Made by a program: the position numbers and the translations under genes | Shown: positions 6,931 through 13,021 of the stretch, piece after piece | Position numbering within the stretch: position 1 is the first letter of the stretch | Layout: the number at the start of each line of letters is the position of its first letter | The notes under the pieces: model-generated | The model's input: the letters and a program-made list of their open reading frames with translations, nothing else | Databases searched by the model: none | What the model was told of the DNA's origin: nothing | DNA from: Rhodospirillaceae bacterium UBA6608 | GTDB taxonomy: Bacteria; Pseudomonadota; Alphaproteobacteria; Rhodospirillales_A; Casp-alpha2 | NCBI GenBank assembly: GCA_002433335.1 | Contig: DJHY01000115.1 | Span: 1-13,021 of the forward strand | DNA: 13,021 nt | Direction of reading: 5' to 3'

Positions 6931-6938
6931 TTTTCTTC

Positions 6939-8126
6939 ATGCCCGGACCTCTCGACGGCATTCGTGTTCTCGACTTTTCGCGTGTTCTGGCCGGACCCTG
7001 GTGCGCTCAGATGCTGGGCGACCTGGGCGCCGAGGTGATCAAGATCGAAAGCCCCGAGGGCGATGACGTGCGCTTTTTCGGCCCCCCGTTCGAAAAGGGT
7101 GAAAGCGCCTATTTCCAGGTCACCAACCGCAATAAGCAGAGCATCGTCGTCGACCTTAAAACCGATGAGGGCAAGGCCATCGCCCGCGACCTGGCGCTGA
7201 AAAGCGACGTCATCATCGAGAACCTGCGGCGCGGCGCGATGGAGAAATACGGCCTGGGCTATGAACAGCTGAAGGCCGACAACCCGGGTTTGATCTTTTG
7301 CGCGGTGTCCGGCTATGGCCGGACCGGGCCGGCGGCCGAGCGCGCGGGATATGATTTCCTGATCCAGGCGGAAAGCGGCCTGATGTCCCTGGTCGGCGGG
7401 GCCGATCAGCCACCGACCAAGGTCGGCACTGCGATCACCGACATGGTGGCGGGGCAGGATGCCGTCGCCGGGGTTCTGGCGGCCTTGTTCCACCGCGAGC
7501 GCACGGGCAAGGGCCAGTTTGTCGATATCGCCCTGTTGGACAGCGCCGTGGCGCTGCTGGCCAACCAGGGGGCGGGTTATCTGATGACCGGCGAGCGGCC
7601 CAAGCGCCTGGGCAACGACCATCCCTCGGTTTGTCCTTATCGTCCGTTCGAGACCAAGGATCATCCGGTCGCCCTGGCGATCGGGGCCGACCGCCAGTTC
7701 CGCAAACTGGCGCAAGTTCTGGGGCATCCGGAAATGGCCGACGATCCGCGCTTTGCCAGCAACGGCAAGCGCGCGGAAAACCGTGTCGCCCTGTACGAAA
7801 TCATGGAAGCCGCCTTCATGACGCGTGGACGCGACGAATGGTTGGTCGACCTGCATGCCGCGGGCCTGCCCGCCGGGGCCATTCGCTCCGTTGACCAAGT
7901 GCTCGAAGCGCCCGAGGTTCATGCCCGCGACATGGTGGTCGAGGTCGAACACTCGTTGCTCGGCAAGGAGCGGATCATCGGCTCGCCGTTGAAGCTGTCG
8001 GAATCGCCGACCTCGATCCGCACCGCGCCGCCGCTCTTGGGCGAGCAGACGGAACAGGTGCTGACCGATGTGCTGGGCTGGGATGCCGCCGCTGCCGAAA
8101 GCTACGCGGCGCAGTTCAAGGCTTAA
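6939..8126 (+). CDS. Class III (CaiB/BaiF, formyl-CoA transferase family) CoA-transferase
   Basis: The 395-residue protein matches the usual 390-430 of family III CoA-transferases, interlocked-ring dimers that pass CoA between carboxylic acids through an aspartyl-CoA thioester. Marks are LDGIRVLDFSRVLAGPWCAQMLGDLGAEVIKIE at the N-terminus, NRNKQSIVVDLKTDEGK, DVIIENLRRGAMEKYGLGYE, the AVSGYGRTGP loop, the KVGTAITDMVAGQDAVAGVLAAL block with Asp168 as the expected catalytic aspartate, FVDIALLDSAVALL, and the small-domain LPAGAIRSVDQVLEAPEVHARDMV. Relatives act on oxalate, carnitine, succinyl/itaconyl, mesaconyl and aromatic acids; the sequence does not say which. It is convergent with the aspartate-dehydrogenase-like gene (15 bases between stops) and is separated from the class I CoA-transferase by a solitary gene and two terminators, so it is a separate transcript. 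Confidence 0.93.
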   Translation: MPGPLDGIRVLDFSRVLAGPWCAQMLGDLGAEVIKIESPEGDDVRFFGPPFEKGESAYFQVTNRNKQSIVVDLKTDEGKAIARDLALKSDVIIENLRRGAMEKYGLGYEQLKADNPGLIFCAVSGYGRTGPAAERAGYDFLIQAESGLMSLVGGADQPPTKVGTAITDMVAGQDAVAGVLAALFHRERTGKGQFVDIALLDSAVALLANQGAGYLMTGERPKRLGNDHPSVCPYRPFETKDHPVALAIGADRQFRKLAQVLGHPEMADDPRFASNGKRAENRVALYEIMEAAFMTRGRDEWLVDLHAAGLPAGAIRSVDQVLEAPEVHARDMVVEVEHSLLGKERIIGSPLKLSESPTSIRTAPPLLGEQTEQVLTDVLGWDAAAAESYAAQFKA

Positions 8127-8141
8127 GGCGCGCTTGGCCGA

Positions 8142-8927
8142 TCAGGCCCCGAACAACAGGGTGTCGGACCGGCGGGCGATGGTCGACAGGGCGGCATAGA
8201 TCGCCATCATCGACGTGCGTTTGTTTTCGGTCGGGGCGTTGGAGATTTTGACCTCCAGTTCCCCGAAATCCCCTGACGCATGAATTTCCGCGATGTTCAA
8301 TTTCGCCGACGGATCGGCGATCACGTCGACCCGCGTTTCATCCAGGGCGCAGGCGGCCAATGCCGCACTGACGGCGATATTGGCATTCTTGGGAAACTGA
8401 CGGCCGACTTCGCGCGCGGTTGCCGTGCTGATCGTACGGGGGGCGTCCAGCTTGGCCGCTTCCGCCGCATCCATCAGGGCCGTCGGCGGTTTGCGTTGAA
8501 TGATGCGCACGTTTTCCAGATTGCCGAACCGGGCGGCCGACAGGGCATCCACACCAGCCAAAGCGCCGGCGGAGACGTAAATCTTGGTCTTTGCTCGGCG
8601 GGCGCGCTTGGTCAGGTCGTGGCGGAAGTCGTCATCGCCGAGCGCGGCCGCCGACATCACGACAAGCGGGATTCCGCGGTCGAGAATTTGCGGGCCGAGC
8701 AAGCGCAGCGCATCGCCGCCGGTGGCTTCCAGGACGAGATCCAGATCTTGGCCGACAAAGGCGTCCATGTCCTGGGTGACCGGGGCGGGCAGGTTCGCGG
8801 CGGGATCGATCTTCTGTTGGCGCAGAATCGCGGCCAGGGTCACGTCGGGAATGATGCCGTCGGCGATGCGTCGTCCGACGCCTTCACCGATCGTGCCCCA
8901 TCCCATGATGCCGAGACGAAGTGTCAT
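8142..8927 (-). CDS. Aspartate dehydrogenase-like (NadX/DUF108 family) NAD(P)-binding protein lacking the active-site His
   Basis: The 261-residue protein follows the NadX L-aspartate dehydrogenase fold: Rossmann motif GIMGWGTIGEGVGRR at 6-20, LVLEATGGDALR, the substrate-site block VSAGALAGVDALSA at 118-131, RKPPTALM, FPKNANIAVSAALAA at 178-192, VDVIADP at 200-206, and ENKRTSMMAIYAALS near the C-terminus. In characterised NadX enzymes the stretch after ADP carries His in an N-x-H motif; here it reads KLNIAEIH, with Ala213 at the His position. The frame is open far upstream inside the regulator gene, but ATG 8927 overlaps the regulator's stop (ATGA, 8924-8927) and begins directly before the Rossmann motif, so it is the start. 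Translation is therefore coupled to the regulator. It may be a dehydrogenase or reductase for another amino or keto acid; aspartate activity should not be assumed. Confidence 0.85.
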   Translation of the reverse strand: MTLRLGIMGWGTIGEGVGRRIADGIIPDVTLAAILRQQKIDPAANLPAPVTQDMDAFVGQDLDLVLEATGGDALRLLGPQILDRGIPLVVMSAAALGDDDFRHDLTKRARRAKTKIYVSAGALAGVDALSAARFGNLENVRIIQRKPPTALMDAAEAAKLDAPRTISTATAREVGRQFPKNANIAVSAALAACALDETRVDVIADPSAKLNIAEIHASGDFGELEVKISNAPTENKRTSMMAIYAALSTIARRSDTLLFGA

Positions 8928-9643
8928 TCGGATTGGTCCTTGATGCTGTTTCGCAGTTCTTCGAAGTGCCGTTGCATGGCGGCGACAGCAGCATCTGCGT
9001 CGCGCGCGGCAATGGCGTCTGCGATGGGTTGGTGGTCGTCCTGAAGGGTCCGCCAATCCTGTAGCGGCAGCAGGCCCTTGAGGTTCAGGTCGCGGGCTTT
9101 GTCGATCAGGGCGCGCAGGGCTTCCTGGGTGAACGGGTTGTTGCTGGCGCGGGCGATGGCCAGATGAAAATCCAGATTGAAATCGCCCAGCCGGAATTCT
9201 TCGGGTTCCAACTCTTTGAGCTGGGCCAGAGGGCGGAGGATGTCCTCTATCTGACTGTCGTCGGCCCGTTCCACTGCGGCGCGTATGGCCATGACTTCGA
9301 TTGGTTCGCGGATTTCCCACAGCAACAACAGCTGGTCGCGGGCAGCCAACAGGCTTTGTTCCCGCAGTTCCTTGTTGCTGGGGATGCGGGCGGTCTGCAG
9401 GTAGCGACCGCCGCCGGCCCGGGATTTGACGACGCCCTGGCGTTCCAACACGCGGAAGGCTTCGCGCAGGACAGGGCGGCTGACCCGCCATAGATCCTGT
9501 AGTTTGCGCTCCGACGGGAACCGGTCGCCGGGCTTGATCACACCCTGTTCGGCCAGGGACGCGATTTGATCGATGATCGTTTCGTACAGCCGAACGGTAC
9601 GTACTTCCGTGTACGCCCCAAAGCGGTCGTCATCATTGTCCAT
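8924..9643 (-). CDS. GntR-family (FadR/FCD subfamily) transcriptional regulator
   Basis: This 239-residue regulator has an N-terminal GntR winged helix at about residues 17-84 (IIDQIASLAEQGVIKPGDRF, the PSERKLQDLWRVSRPVLREAFRVLERQG recognition region, then a GGGRYL wing). A C-terminal FCD all-helical ligand domain follows from about 95-230. His160 (in LDFHLAIARASNNPF), His204 (DDHQPI) and His226 (QRHFEEL) are the expected metal-ligand histidines of FCD domains, which commonly bind a metal with a carboxylate effector. An AGGA sits six bases before ATG 9643. It lies 103 bases after tctC and overlaps the dehydrogenase-like gene by four bases, so it probably controls the transporter and catabolic genes; a TGG-N5-CCA palindrome upstream of tctB fits the operator type of this subfamily. 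Repressor action is inferred, not shown. Confidence 0.94.
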   Translation of the reverse strand: MDNDDDRFGAYTEVRTVRLYETIIDQIASLAEQGVIKPGDRFPSERKLQDLWRVSRPVLREAFRVLERQGVVKSRAGGGRYLQTARIPSNKELREQSLLAARDQLLLLWEIREPIEVMAIRAAVERADDSQIEDILRPLAQLKELEPEEFRLGDFNLDFHLAIARASNNPFTQEALRALIDKARDLNLKGLLPLQDWRTLQDDHQPIADAIAARDADAAVAAMQRHFEELRNSIKDQSE

Positions 9644-9686
9644 GGCGGTTCCTGTTCCTTGCCCGTTTGTTGTCGGCTGAGGCCGT

Positions 9687-9719
9687 CACCCACTTCGCGA
9701 GATCGGCGCGAAGCGGGTG
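9687..9719 (-). repeat. 13-bp hairpin between tctC and the GntR gene
   Basis: Arms at 9687-9699 and 9707-9719 form thirteen consecutive pairs on minus-strand RNA, with a seven-base loop. The only non-Watson-Crick pair is G-U in the minus-strand RNA, but would be an A-C mismatch on plus-strand RNA, so the structure fits the direction of transcription. There is no T-run after it; it is more likely an mRNA processing/stability element or partial terminator that sets the ratio between transporter and regulator messages. Confidence 0.6.
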
Positions 9720-9746
9720 CGGCGTCATGCATTCGTTGCCGATAAT

Positions 9747-10715
9747 TTATTTGGCCATACCCAGATCGACCAAGATTTTTGCGAATGCTTTGTATTCGGC
9801 GTGCCACACCGGCTCGAATTCGGCGCCGGGTTTGACGGCGATGGTTTCACCCAGGGCCTTCATCAGCTTCTTGAAGCCCTTGTCGTTACCCAACGCCAGG
9901 GCTGCCTTTTCCAAGGCCGCGAAGCGGTCGGCAGGGGTGTCGGCGCGGACGAACAGCGCCTTCCACCCGGTGTTGGTGAAGTCCACGCCCGAGGCGACGA
10001 AGCTCGGAACGTCGGGCAGGATGTCCAACGGCTTCTTCGACGACACGGCCAAGCCGTTCAGTTCACCGTCCTTGACGTAGCTGACCACCGCGTTGGGATA
10101 GCTGACGACGGCATCGACATGCCCGCCCAGGGCGGCGGAGACGGCCTTCCCGGTGCCGCTGAAGGGGATGTGCGTGACCTGCTTTTCGATCCCGGCGATG
10201 CGGATGATCTGTTCCATCGCCAGATGGAAGGGGCTGCCGATGCCCGAGGTCGCATAGGTCAGCTTGCGTTCCTTGGCGGCGGCGATGAAGTCCTTCAACG
10301 ATGCGATGCCTTTGCTTTTCGGCGTCGAGATCATGAAGTAGGCCTCGTTGATCGAGGCCACGACTTTGAAGTCCTTGTAAGTATAGGGCAGCTTTTCCGT
10401 CTGCGGTTTAACCGACATCGAGGCGGAATCGCTGATCAGCACGGTATAGCCGTCGTGTGCTGCGGCGGCGACTTCGGCGGTGCCGATGGTGCCGGTCGCA
10501 CCCGGACGATTGACGATTACCATCGGCTGGCCGAGGTAGCTGGTGATCGAGCCCGAGATGATCCGTGCGATGGTATCGGTTCCGCCGCCCGGTCCGTAGG
10601 GGACGACGAGGCGGACCGGCTTTTCGGGAAAGTCGGCGGCGTTGGTGGTTCCGGTCTGGAGGGCCAGGGCAGCAATGGCGAGGGTGAGAGCGCGTGCGAG
10701 GTTTCTTAGTTTCAC
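9747..10715 (-). CDS. tctC: TTT-system periplasmic substrate-binding protein (TctC/Bug family)
   Basis: The 322-residue protein (family norm about 320-330) has a signal peptide at 1-26 (basic KLRNLAR, hydrophobic ALTLAIAALAL, cleavage near TTNA-AD). The mature start FPEKPVRLVVPYGPGGGTDTIAR is the hallmark of Bug/TctC proteins, whose glycine-rich loop bridges ligand carboxylates through water. Further family blocks are GQPMVIVNRPGATGTIGTAEVA, HIPFSGTGKAVSAALGGHVDAVVSYP and DVPSFVASGVDFTNTGWKALFV. It captures a carboxylated ligand in the periplasm and delivers it to TctAB; ligands in the family include citrate, aromatic acids, nicotinate and amino acids, so none is proposed. The start is GTG 10715, seven bases after a perfect AGGAG; the longer upstream frame runs through the RBS and spoils the signal peptide. 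tctA ends 31 bases upstream. Confidence 0.95.
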   Translation of the reverse strand: MKLRNLARALTLAIAALALQTGTTNAADFPEKPVRLVVPYGPGGGTDTIARIISGSITSYLGQPMVIVNRPGATGTIGTAEVAAAAHDGYTVLISDSASMSVKPQTEKLPYTYKDFKVVASINEAYFMISTPKSKGIASLKDFIAAAKERKLTYATSGIGSPFHLAMEQIIRIAGIEKQVTHIPFSGTGKAVSAALGGHVDAVVSYPNAVVSYVKDGELNGLAVSSKKPLDILPDVPSFVASGVDFTNTGWKALFVRADTPADRFAALEKAALALGNDKGFKKLMKALGETIAVKPGAEFEPVWHAEYKAFAKILVDLGMAK

Positions 10716-10722
10716 GAGTGGT

Positions 10723-10727
10723 CTCCT
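10723..10727 (-). promoter_or_regulatory. Ribosome-binding site AGGAG deciding the GTG start of tctC
   Basis: On the minus strand AGGAG stands seven bases before GTG 10715. This choice puts the lysine/arginine-rich n-region of the signal peptide directly at the N-terminus. Confidence 0.8.
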
Positions 10728-10746
10728 GATTTTTCTTGGGAGAGAG

Positions 10747-12297
10747 TTAAGCGGCAGCGTCAGGCTTCTCTGAGCCCCGCCCCTCCAGTGAGGCGGCAGA
10801 CCTGTGCCGCTGCCAAACAACGGCTGCACAGGCCAGAATGGTAAGGATGAAGAACGTCAGGGCGATCGGGCTTTGCACGAAGGTCGTGGCGTCGCCGTTC
10901 GAAATCAGCATCGCGCGCTTGAACGCGCTTTCCATGGGCGCACCCAGGACGAAGGCCACGACGAAGGCCGACGCGGGCAGGCCCGCCTTGCGCATGGCGT
11001 AGCCGATCAGCCCGAAGGCGCTCATCGCGATCAGATCGAAGGTCGACGAGCTGTTCGCATAGACGCCGGTGTAGGACAGCACCAGCACGACCGGATACAG
11101 CACGCTGCGCGGCAGCGACAACAGGCGCAGCGCCGAGCGCGAGGCGGCAAGCCCGACGGGAAACAACAGGAAGCTGGTGACCACGAACATAATCATCAGG
11201 GCGCTGATCAGAAACGGATCGTTGTTGAACATCGCCGGGCCGGGGGTGATGCCGTGGATCATCAGCGCGCCGCCGAACACCGCAGCGATGGGGGCGCCGG
11301 GAATACCCAGGGTGAACAACGGAATCAGGGTCGACGAACAGGTCGCGTTGTTGCCCGCGTCAGGTGCGGCGACGCCCTTCAGGTTGCCTTTGCCGAACGA
11401 ACCCGGATCGTTGGAAAGCTGTCGTTCCAGCGCATAGGACGCAAAGGCCGAGGTCGTGGCCCCAGGGCCGGGGATCGCGCCGATGAAAGCCCCAAGCGCG
11501 CTTGAGCGCAGGATTGTCGGGGCCAGGGAGATCATTTCCCGGATCGTCAAGTGTTTGCCGGTCGAGGCAGTGGCGGTAGTGGGGGGCGGAGTTGCCGGAT
11601 CGGACGAAGGGGCAGGGGCTGTCCGGCGGCTGTCCTCGATCTGGACCAGGATTTCGCTGATCGCAAACATGCCCATGATCAGGGACAACAGGGAAATGCC
11701 GCCGGACAGTTCGAACACGCCGAAGGTGAACCGCGATGTGCCGGTGATCTGATCCATCCCGATGGTCGCGACCAGCAGGCCGAGTAGGGCGGCGGCGATG
11801 CCTTTGGTCAGGCTGCGGCCGGATACCGCGCCGACGATGGTCAGGGAGAATACGAATAGCCCGAAGAATTCCGCCGGACCGAATTTAAGCGCGACCGAGG
11901 CCAGGGGCGCGGCGACGGCAATCAGGAACAGATCGCCGACCAGGCAGCCAGAGACCGAAGCCAGCAAAGAAGCACCCGTCGCCTTGGCACCTTGGCCGCG
12001 CCGGACCAATGCATTGCCGTCCAGCGACGTCGCGGCGGCTTCGGGCGCGCCTGGAATATTCAAAAGGATCGCAGGCAGCGATCCGGCATAGACCCCGCCC
12101 TTGTACAGGCCGATCAGTAGGCTGAGTGCTGCTACCGGCGACAGGGTGAAAGTGAACGGCAGCACCAGGGCGACGCCGATGATTGCGTTCAGGCCCGGCA
12201 GCGCGCCGAAAACGATTCCCAGGACAAGGCCGAGGGCGACCATTCCCAGGTTCATGGGGTTGGACAGCACCTGCCAGCCGATGTCGATCAATTCCAT
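10747..12297 (-). CDS. tctA: TTT-system large membrane subunit TctA
   Basis: The 516-residue polytopic inner-membrane protein (about 10-12 hydrophobic segments; family norm about 500) is the large permease subunit of a cation-driven tripartite tricarboxylate transporter. The two pseudo-symmetric halves are visible: first LGIVFGALPGLNAIIGVALVLPF (about 26-48) with LLNIPGAPEAAATSLDGNAL, and second GAFIGAIPGPGATTSAFASYALER (about 269-292) with FTLGIPGAPIAAVFGGALM. A Pro/Thr/Ala-rich loop (about 222-247) joins the halves and is longer than usual. The frame is open further upstream into tctB, but ATG 12297 is preferred: it starts the normal MELIDIG sequence and has AGGAG 11 bases before it (a little long). 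It lies 28 bases after tctB and 31 before tctC, so the three are one operon. Confidence 0.94.
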   Translation of the reverse strand: MELIDIGWQVLSNPMNLGMVALGLVLGIVFGALPGLNAIIGVALVLPFTFTLSPVAALSLLIGLYKGGVYAGSLPAILLNIPGAPEAAATSLDGNALVRRGQGAKATGASLLASVSGCLVGDLFLIAVAAPLASVALKFGPAEFFGLFVFSLTIVGAVSGRSLTKGIAAALLGLLVATIGMDQITGTSRFTFGVFELSGGISLLSLIMGMFAISEILVQIEDSRRTAPAPSSDPATPPPTTATASTGKHLTIREMISLAPTILRSSALGAFIGAIPGPGATTSAFASYALERQLSNDPGSFGKGNLKGVAAPDAGNNATCSSTLIPLFTLGIPGAPIAAVFGGALMIHGITPGPAMFNNDPFLISALMIMFVVTSFLLFPVGLAASRSALRLLSLPRSVLYPVVLVLSYTGVYANSSSTFDLIAMSAFGLIGYAMRKAGLPASAFVVAFVLGAPMESAFKRAMLISNGDATTFVQSPIALTFFILTILACAAVVWQRHRSAASLEGRGSEKPDAAA

Positions 12298-12325
12298 TGA
12301 AATGCTCGCTCCTGGGAGTTCCGGG

Positions 12326-12763
12326 TTAGGGGAAAACGACGTGAAGGACCTGGCCGGCAAGCCAGGTCATGATCAGGGGGGCTGCGGCCGAGACGGCAAC
12401 CAGGCGCACGACCCGGCGCTCACCCATGGCCACCATGACGACAAGGCAAAGGGCCATGGCGGAGATGACGAACCCCAGGTGCGGTACCGCCAGGGAGAAG
12501 GCCAACAAGGCCATGCCAAGGACGACGCCGGACAGGCGAGGGGCCTCAAAGTCTGTTTGGTAGCCGCGCTCGACAAAGGTCGCCGCGATTAACAAAACCG
12601 ACAGCAGGGCCAGTCCGATGAACAGGAATTCGGGGAAAAACGCGGGGGCCAGGACCTTCGGCCCGCTGTGGTGCGTCCATTGCTGGCTGGGCAGGGCCGC
12701 CAGATTTCCGATGGCGAAAAGGAGGAGAAACGCCGCCAGGCAACGGTCCACAAGCTTGTCCAT
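12326..12763 (-). CDS. tctB: TTT-system small membrane subunit TctB
   Basis: The 145-residue protein has the size and four-to-five-helix layout of TctB: hydrophobic stretches at about 8-24, 43-63, 78-93, 96-114 and 119-138, the typical PKVLAPAFFPEFLFIGLALLSVLL block in which the second helix follows a Pro/Phe-rich entry, and the closing VSAAAPLIMTWLAGQVLHVVFP. It is the small integral subunit that assembles with TctA and is poorly conserved, so the call also leans on its place directly before tctA. ATG 12763 is chosen over the earlier in-frame ATGs at 12829 and 12817 because GAGGG lies four bases before it and the sequence then starts with MDKLVDRCLAAF, running straight into helix one; the longer version would add a polar peptide not normal for the family. 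It is first in the operon, so the promoter lies in the gap to the MOSC gene. Confidence 0.88.
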   Translation of the reverse strand: MDKLVDRCLAAFLLLFAIGNLAALPSQQWTHHSGPKVLAPAFFPEFLFIGLALLSVLLIAATFVERGYQTDFEAPRLSGVVLGMALLAFSLAVPHLGFVISAMALCLVVMVAMGERRVVRLVAVSAAAPLIMTWLAGQVLHVVFP

Positions 12764-12808
12764 AGGTCCCTCTTGTTTTTGTGCAGTGCAACGAACTTGC
12801 AAAAGGAA

Positions 12809-12836
12809 TTGGAGCATGTCAATAAACAATTATAAC
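12809..12836 (+). promoter_or_regulatory. Candidate sigma-70 promoter for the MOSC gene
   Basis: TTGGAG (12809-12814) and TATAAC (12831-12836) are spaced by 16 bases, placing a start site near 12843, about 46 bases before ATG 12889. Confidence 0.4.
12817..12834 (-). promoter_or_regulatory. Candidate promoter elements for the tctBAC operon
   Basis: On the minus strand a perfect TATAAT occupies 12834-12829 and a perfect TTGACA 12822-12817. They are in the wrong order and spacing to form one promoter, so either the TATAAT acts with a weak -35 over 12857-12852, or the TTGACA acts with a poor -10 near 12799-12794. The minus-strand promoter is therefore probable but not resolved. Confidence 0.3.
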
Positions 12837-12850
12837 TGGGTAGCCCAATT
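12834..12850. promoter_or_regulatory. Candidate operator palindrome (TGG-N5-CCA) between tctB and the MOSC gene
   Basis: AACTGGG (12834-12840) and CCCAATT (12844-12850) form a 17-base interrupted palindrome with one mismatched pair and a three-base centre. The core TGG-N5-CCA resembles operators of FadR-type GntR regulators, and such a regulator is encoded in the same operon. It overlaps the -10/start region of the plus-strand candidate promoter and abuts the minus-strand TATAAT. Confidence 0.4.
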
Positions 12851-12888
12851 TTGTGTGGCGCCTACCTTCGCAGATCAGGAGACGACGC

Positions 12889-13021
12889 ATGCATTGGATT
12901 GGACGGCTCGAACATATTCACATCGCCGAAGAGGCCTCGGTCGAGATGGAGGAACTGCGGACCGGCAGCCTTCTCGCCGGCAAGGGAATCGACGTCGACC
13001 GTTATCTTTCGGGCACCGGCA
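12889..13021 (+). CDS. MOSC-domain protein (3' partial)
   Basis: Only the first 44 codons are in the window; translation begins MHWIGRLEHIHIAEEASVEM and continues with LLAGKGIDVDRYLSGTG. The GKGIDVDRYLSGTG stretch matches the start of MOSC domains (typically G-x-G-I/L-x-G-D-R-Y...G-x-G), the C-terminal module of molybdenum-cofactor sulfurase also found as stand-alone proteins that bind Moco or carry sulfur/amidoxime-reducing functions. The usual second Gly before DRY is Val here. The start is supported by AGGAG at 12877-12881, seven bases before the ATG. It is divergent from tctB across 125 bases and may share control with it. The conserved Cys of MOSC domains would lie beyond the window, so activity cannot be judged. 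Confidence 0.75.
   Translation, partial: MHWIGRLEHIHIAEEASVEMEELRTGSLLAGKGIDVDRYLSGTG

Larger units (their letters stand above)
6604..6938. other. 335-base gene-free stretch with several hairpins
   Basis: No credible gene was found between the small gene and the CaiB-type gene. The first ~150 bases are unusually structured: a 7-bp hairpin (6612-6628), a smaller stem CGTCC-CTCG-GGACG (6642-6655), an isolated AGGAGG (6672-6677) and the main terminator (6696-6735), then a T7 run (6751-6757). The second half holds a larger inverted repeat (6860-6890) and the RBS of the next gene. No clear sigma-70 promoter for the CaiB gene could be picked out, though one should lie between about 6758 and 6925 if the terminator is efficient. 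Confidence 0.6.

Noticed and set aside
6600..7952. Minus-strand open frame of 450 codons spanning the terminator region and the CaiB gene
   Set aside because: It crosses strong hairpins and mirrors the CaiB gene; no RBS or motif supports it.
8928..9491. N-terminal extension of the dehydrogenase-like frame up to 9491 (minus strand)
   Set aside because: This part is an Arg/Pro-rich out-of-frame reading of the GntR gene; the true start is the ATG overlapping the regulator's stop.
9717..11505. Plus-strand open frames over tctC and tctA (9717-10709 and 10804-11505)
   Set aside because: Composition (runs of Gly, Arg, Gln, Asp, His) is typical of antisense shadows, and the minus-strand genes have full families, signal peptide and RBS.

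Overview
The window looks like chromosomal DNA from a high-GC alphaproteobacterium, most likely of the Rhodospirillales type. The grounds are the folate-dependent tRNA methyltransferase gene trmFO (in Proteobacteria, mainly found in alpha- and deltaproteobacteria), a TPR/glycosyltransferase-9-like protein of a kind common in that order, GTG starts, and a general bias to G/C in third codon positions. No tRNA, rRNA, insertion sequence, CRISPR array or phage gene was seen.

Layout. Positions 1-1047 (+) hold the end of a TPR/glycosyltransferase-9-like gene, which overlaps trmFO (1019-2410, -) tail to tail. Divergent from trmFO is a long pentapeptide-repeat protein (2579-3967, +), followed closely by a membrane-anchored rhodanese (4010-4456, +). 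A translationally coupled class I CoA-transferase alpha/beta pair (4546-5382 and 5379-6134, +) ends at a perfect 10-bp hairpin. A solitary small gene of different composition (6304-6603, +) lies between that hairpin and a strong intrinsic terminator. After a 335-base gene-free stretch with several hairpins comes a class III (CaiB/BaiF) CoA-transferase (6939-8126, +).

The minus-strand block from 12763 down to 8142 reads as one catabolic unit in the order tctB, tctA, tctC, hairpin, FCD-type GntR regulator, aspartate-dehydrogenase-like protein. The first three are a complete tripartite tricarboxylate transporter (TTT). The regulator and the dehydrogenase-like gene overlap by four bases. The start of a MOSC-domain gene (12889 to the window end, +) is divergent from tctB, and a TGG-N5-CCA palindrome sits between the two starts over both candidate promoters.

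How it may work together (inference): the TTT system imports a carboxylated compound, the CoA-transferases activate or process acyl-CoA intermediates, the NAD(P)-binding protein acts on an amino or keto acid, and the FCD regulator senses the substrate. The substrate cannot be read from sequence. Two enzymes lack residues expected for their textbook reactions: the class I CoA-transferase beta subunit has Gln where the catalytic Glu is expected, and the aspartate-dehydrogenase-like protein lacks the His of the NadX active-site motif. The chemistry may therefore differ from the family names. These substitutions rest on alignment by eye against remembered family sequences.
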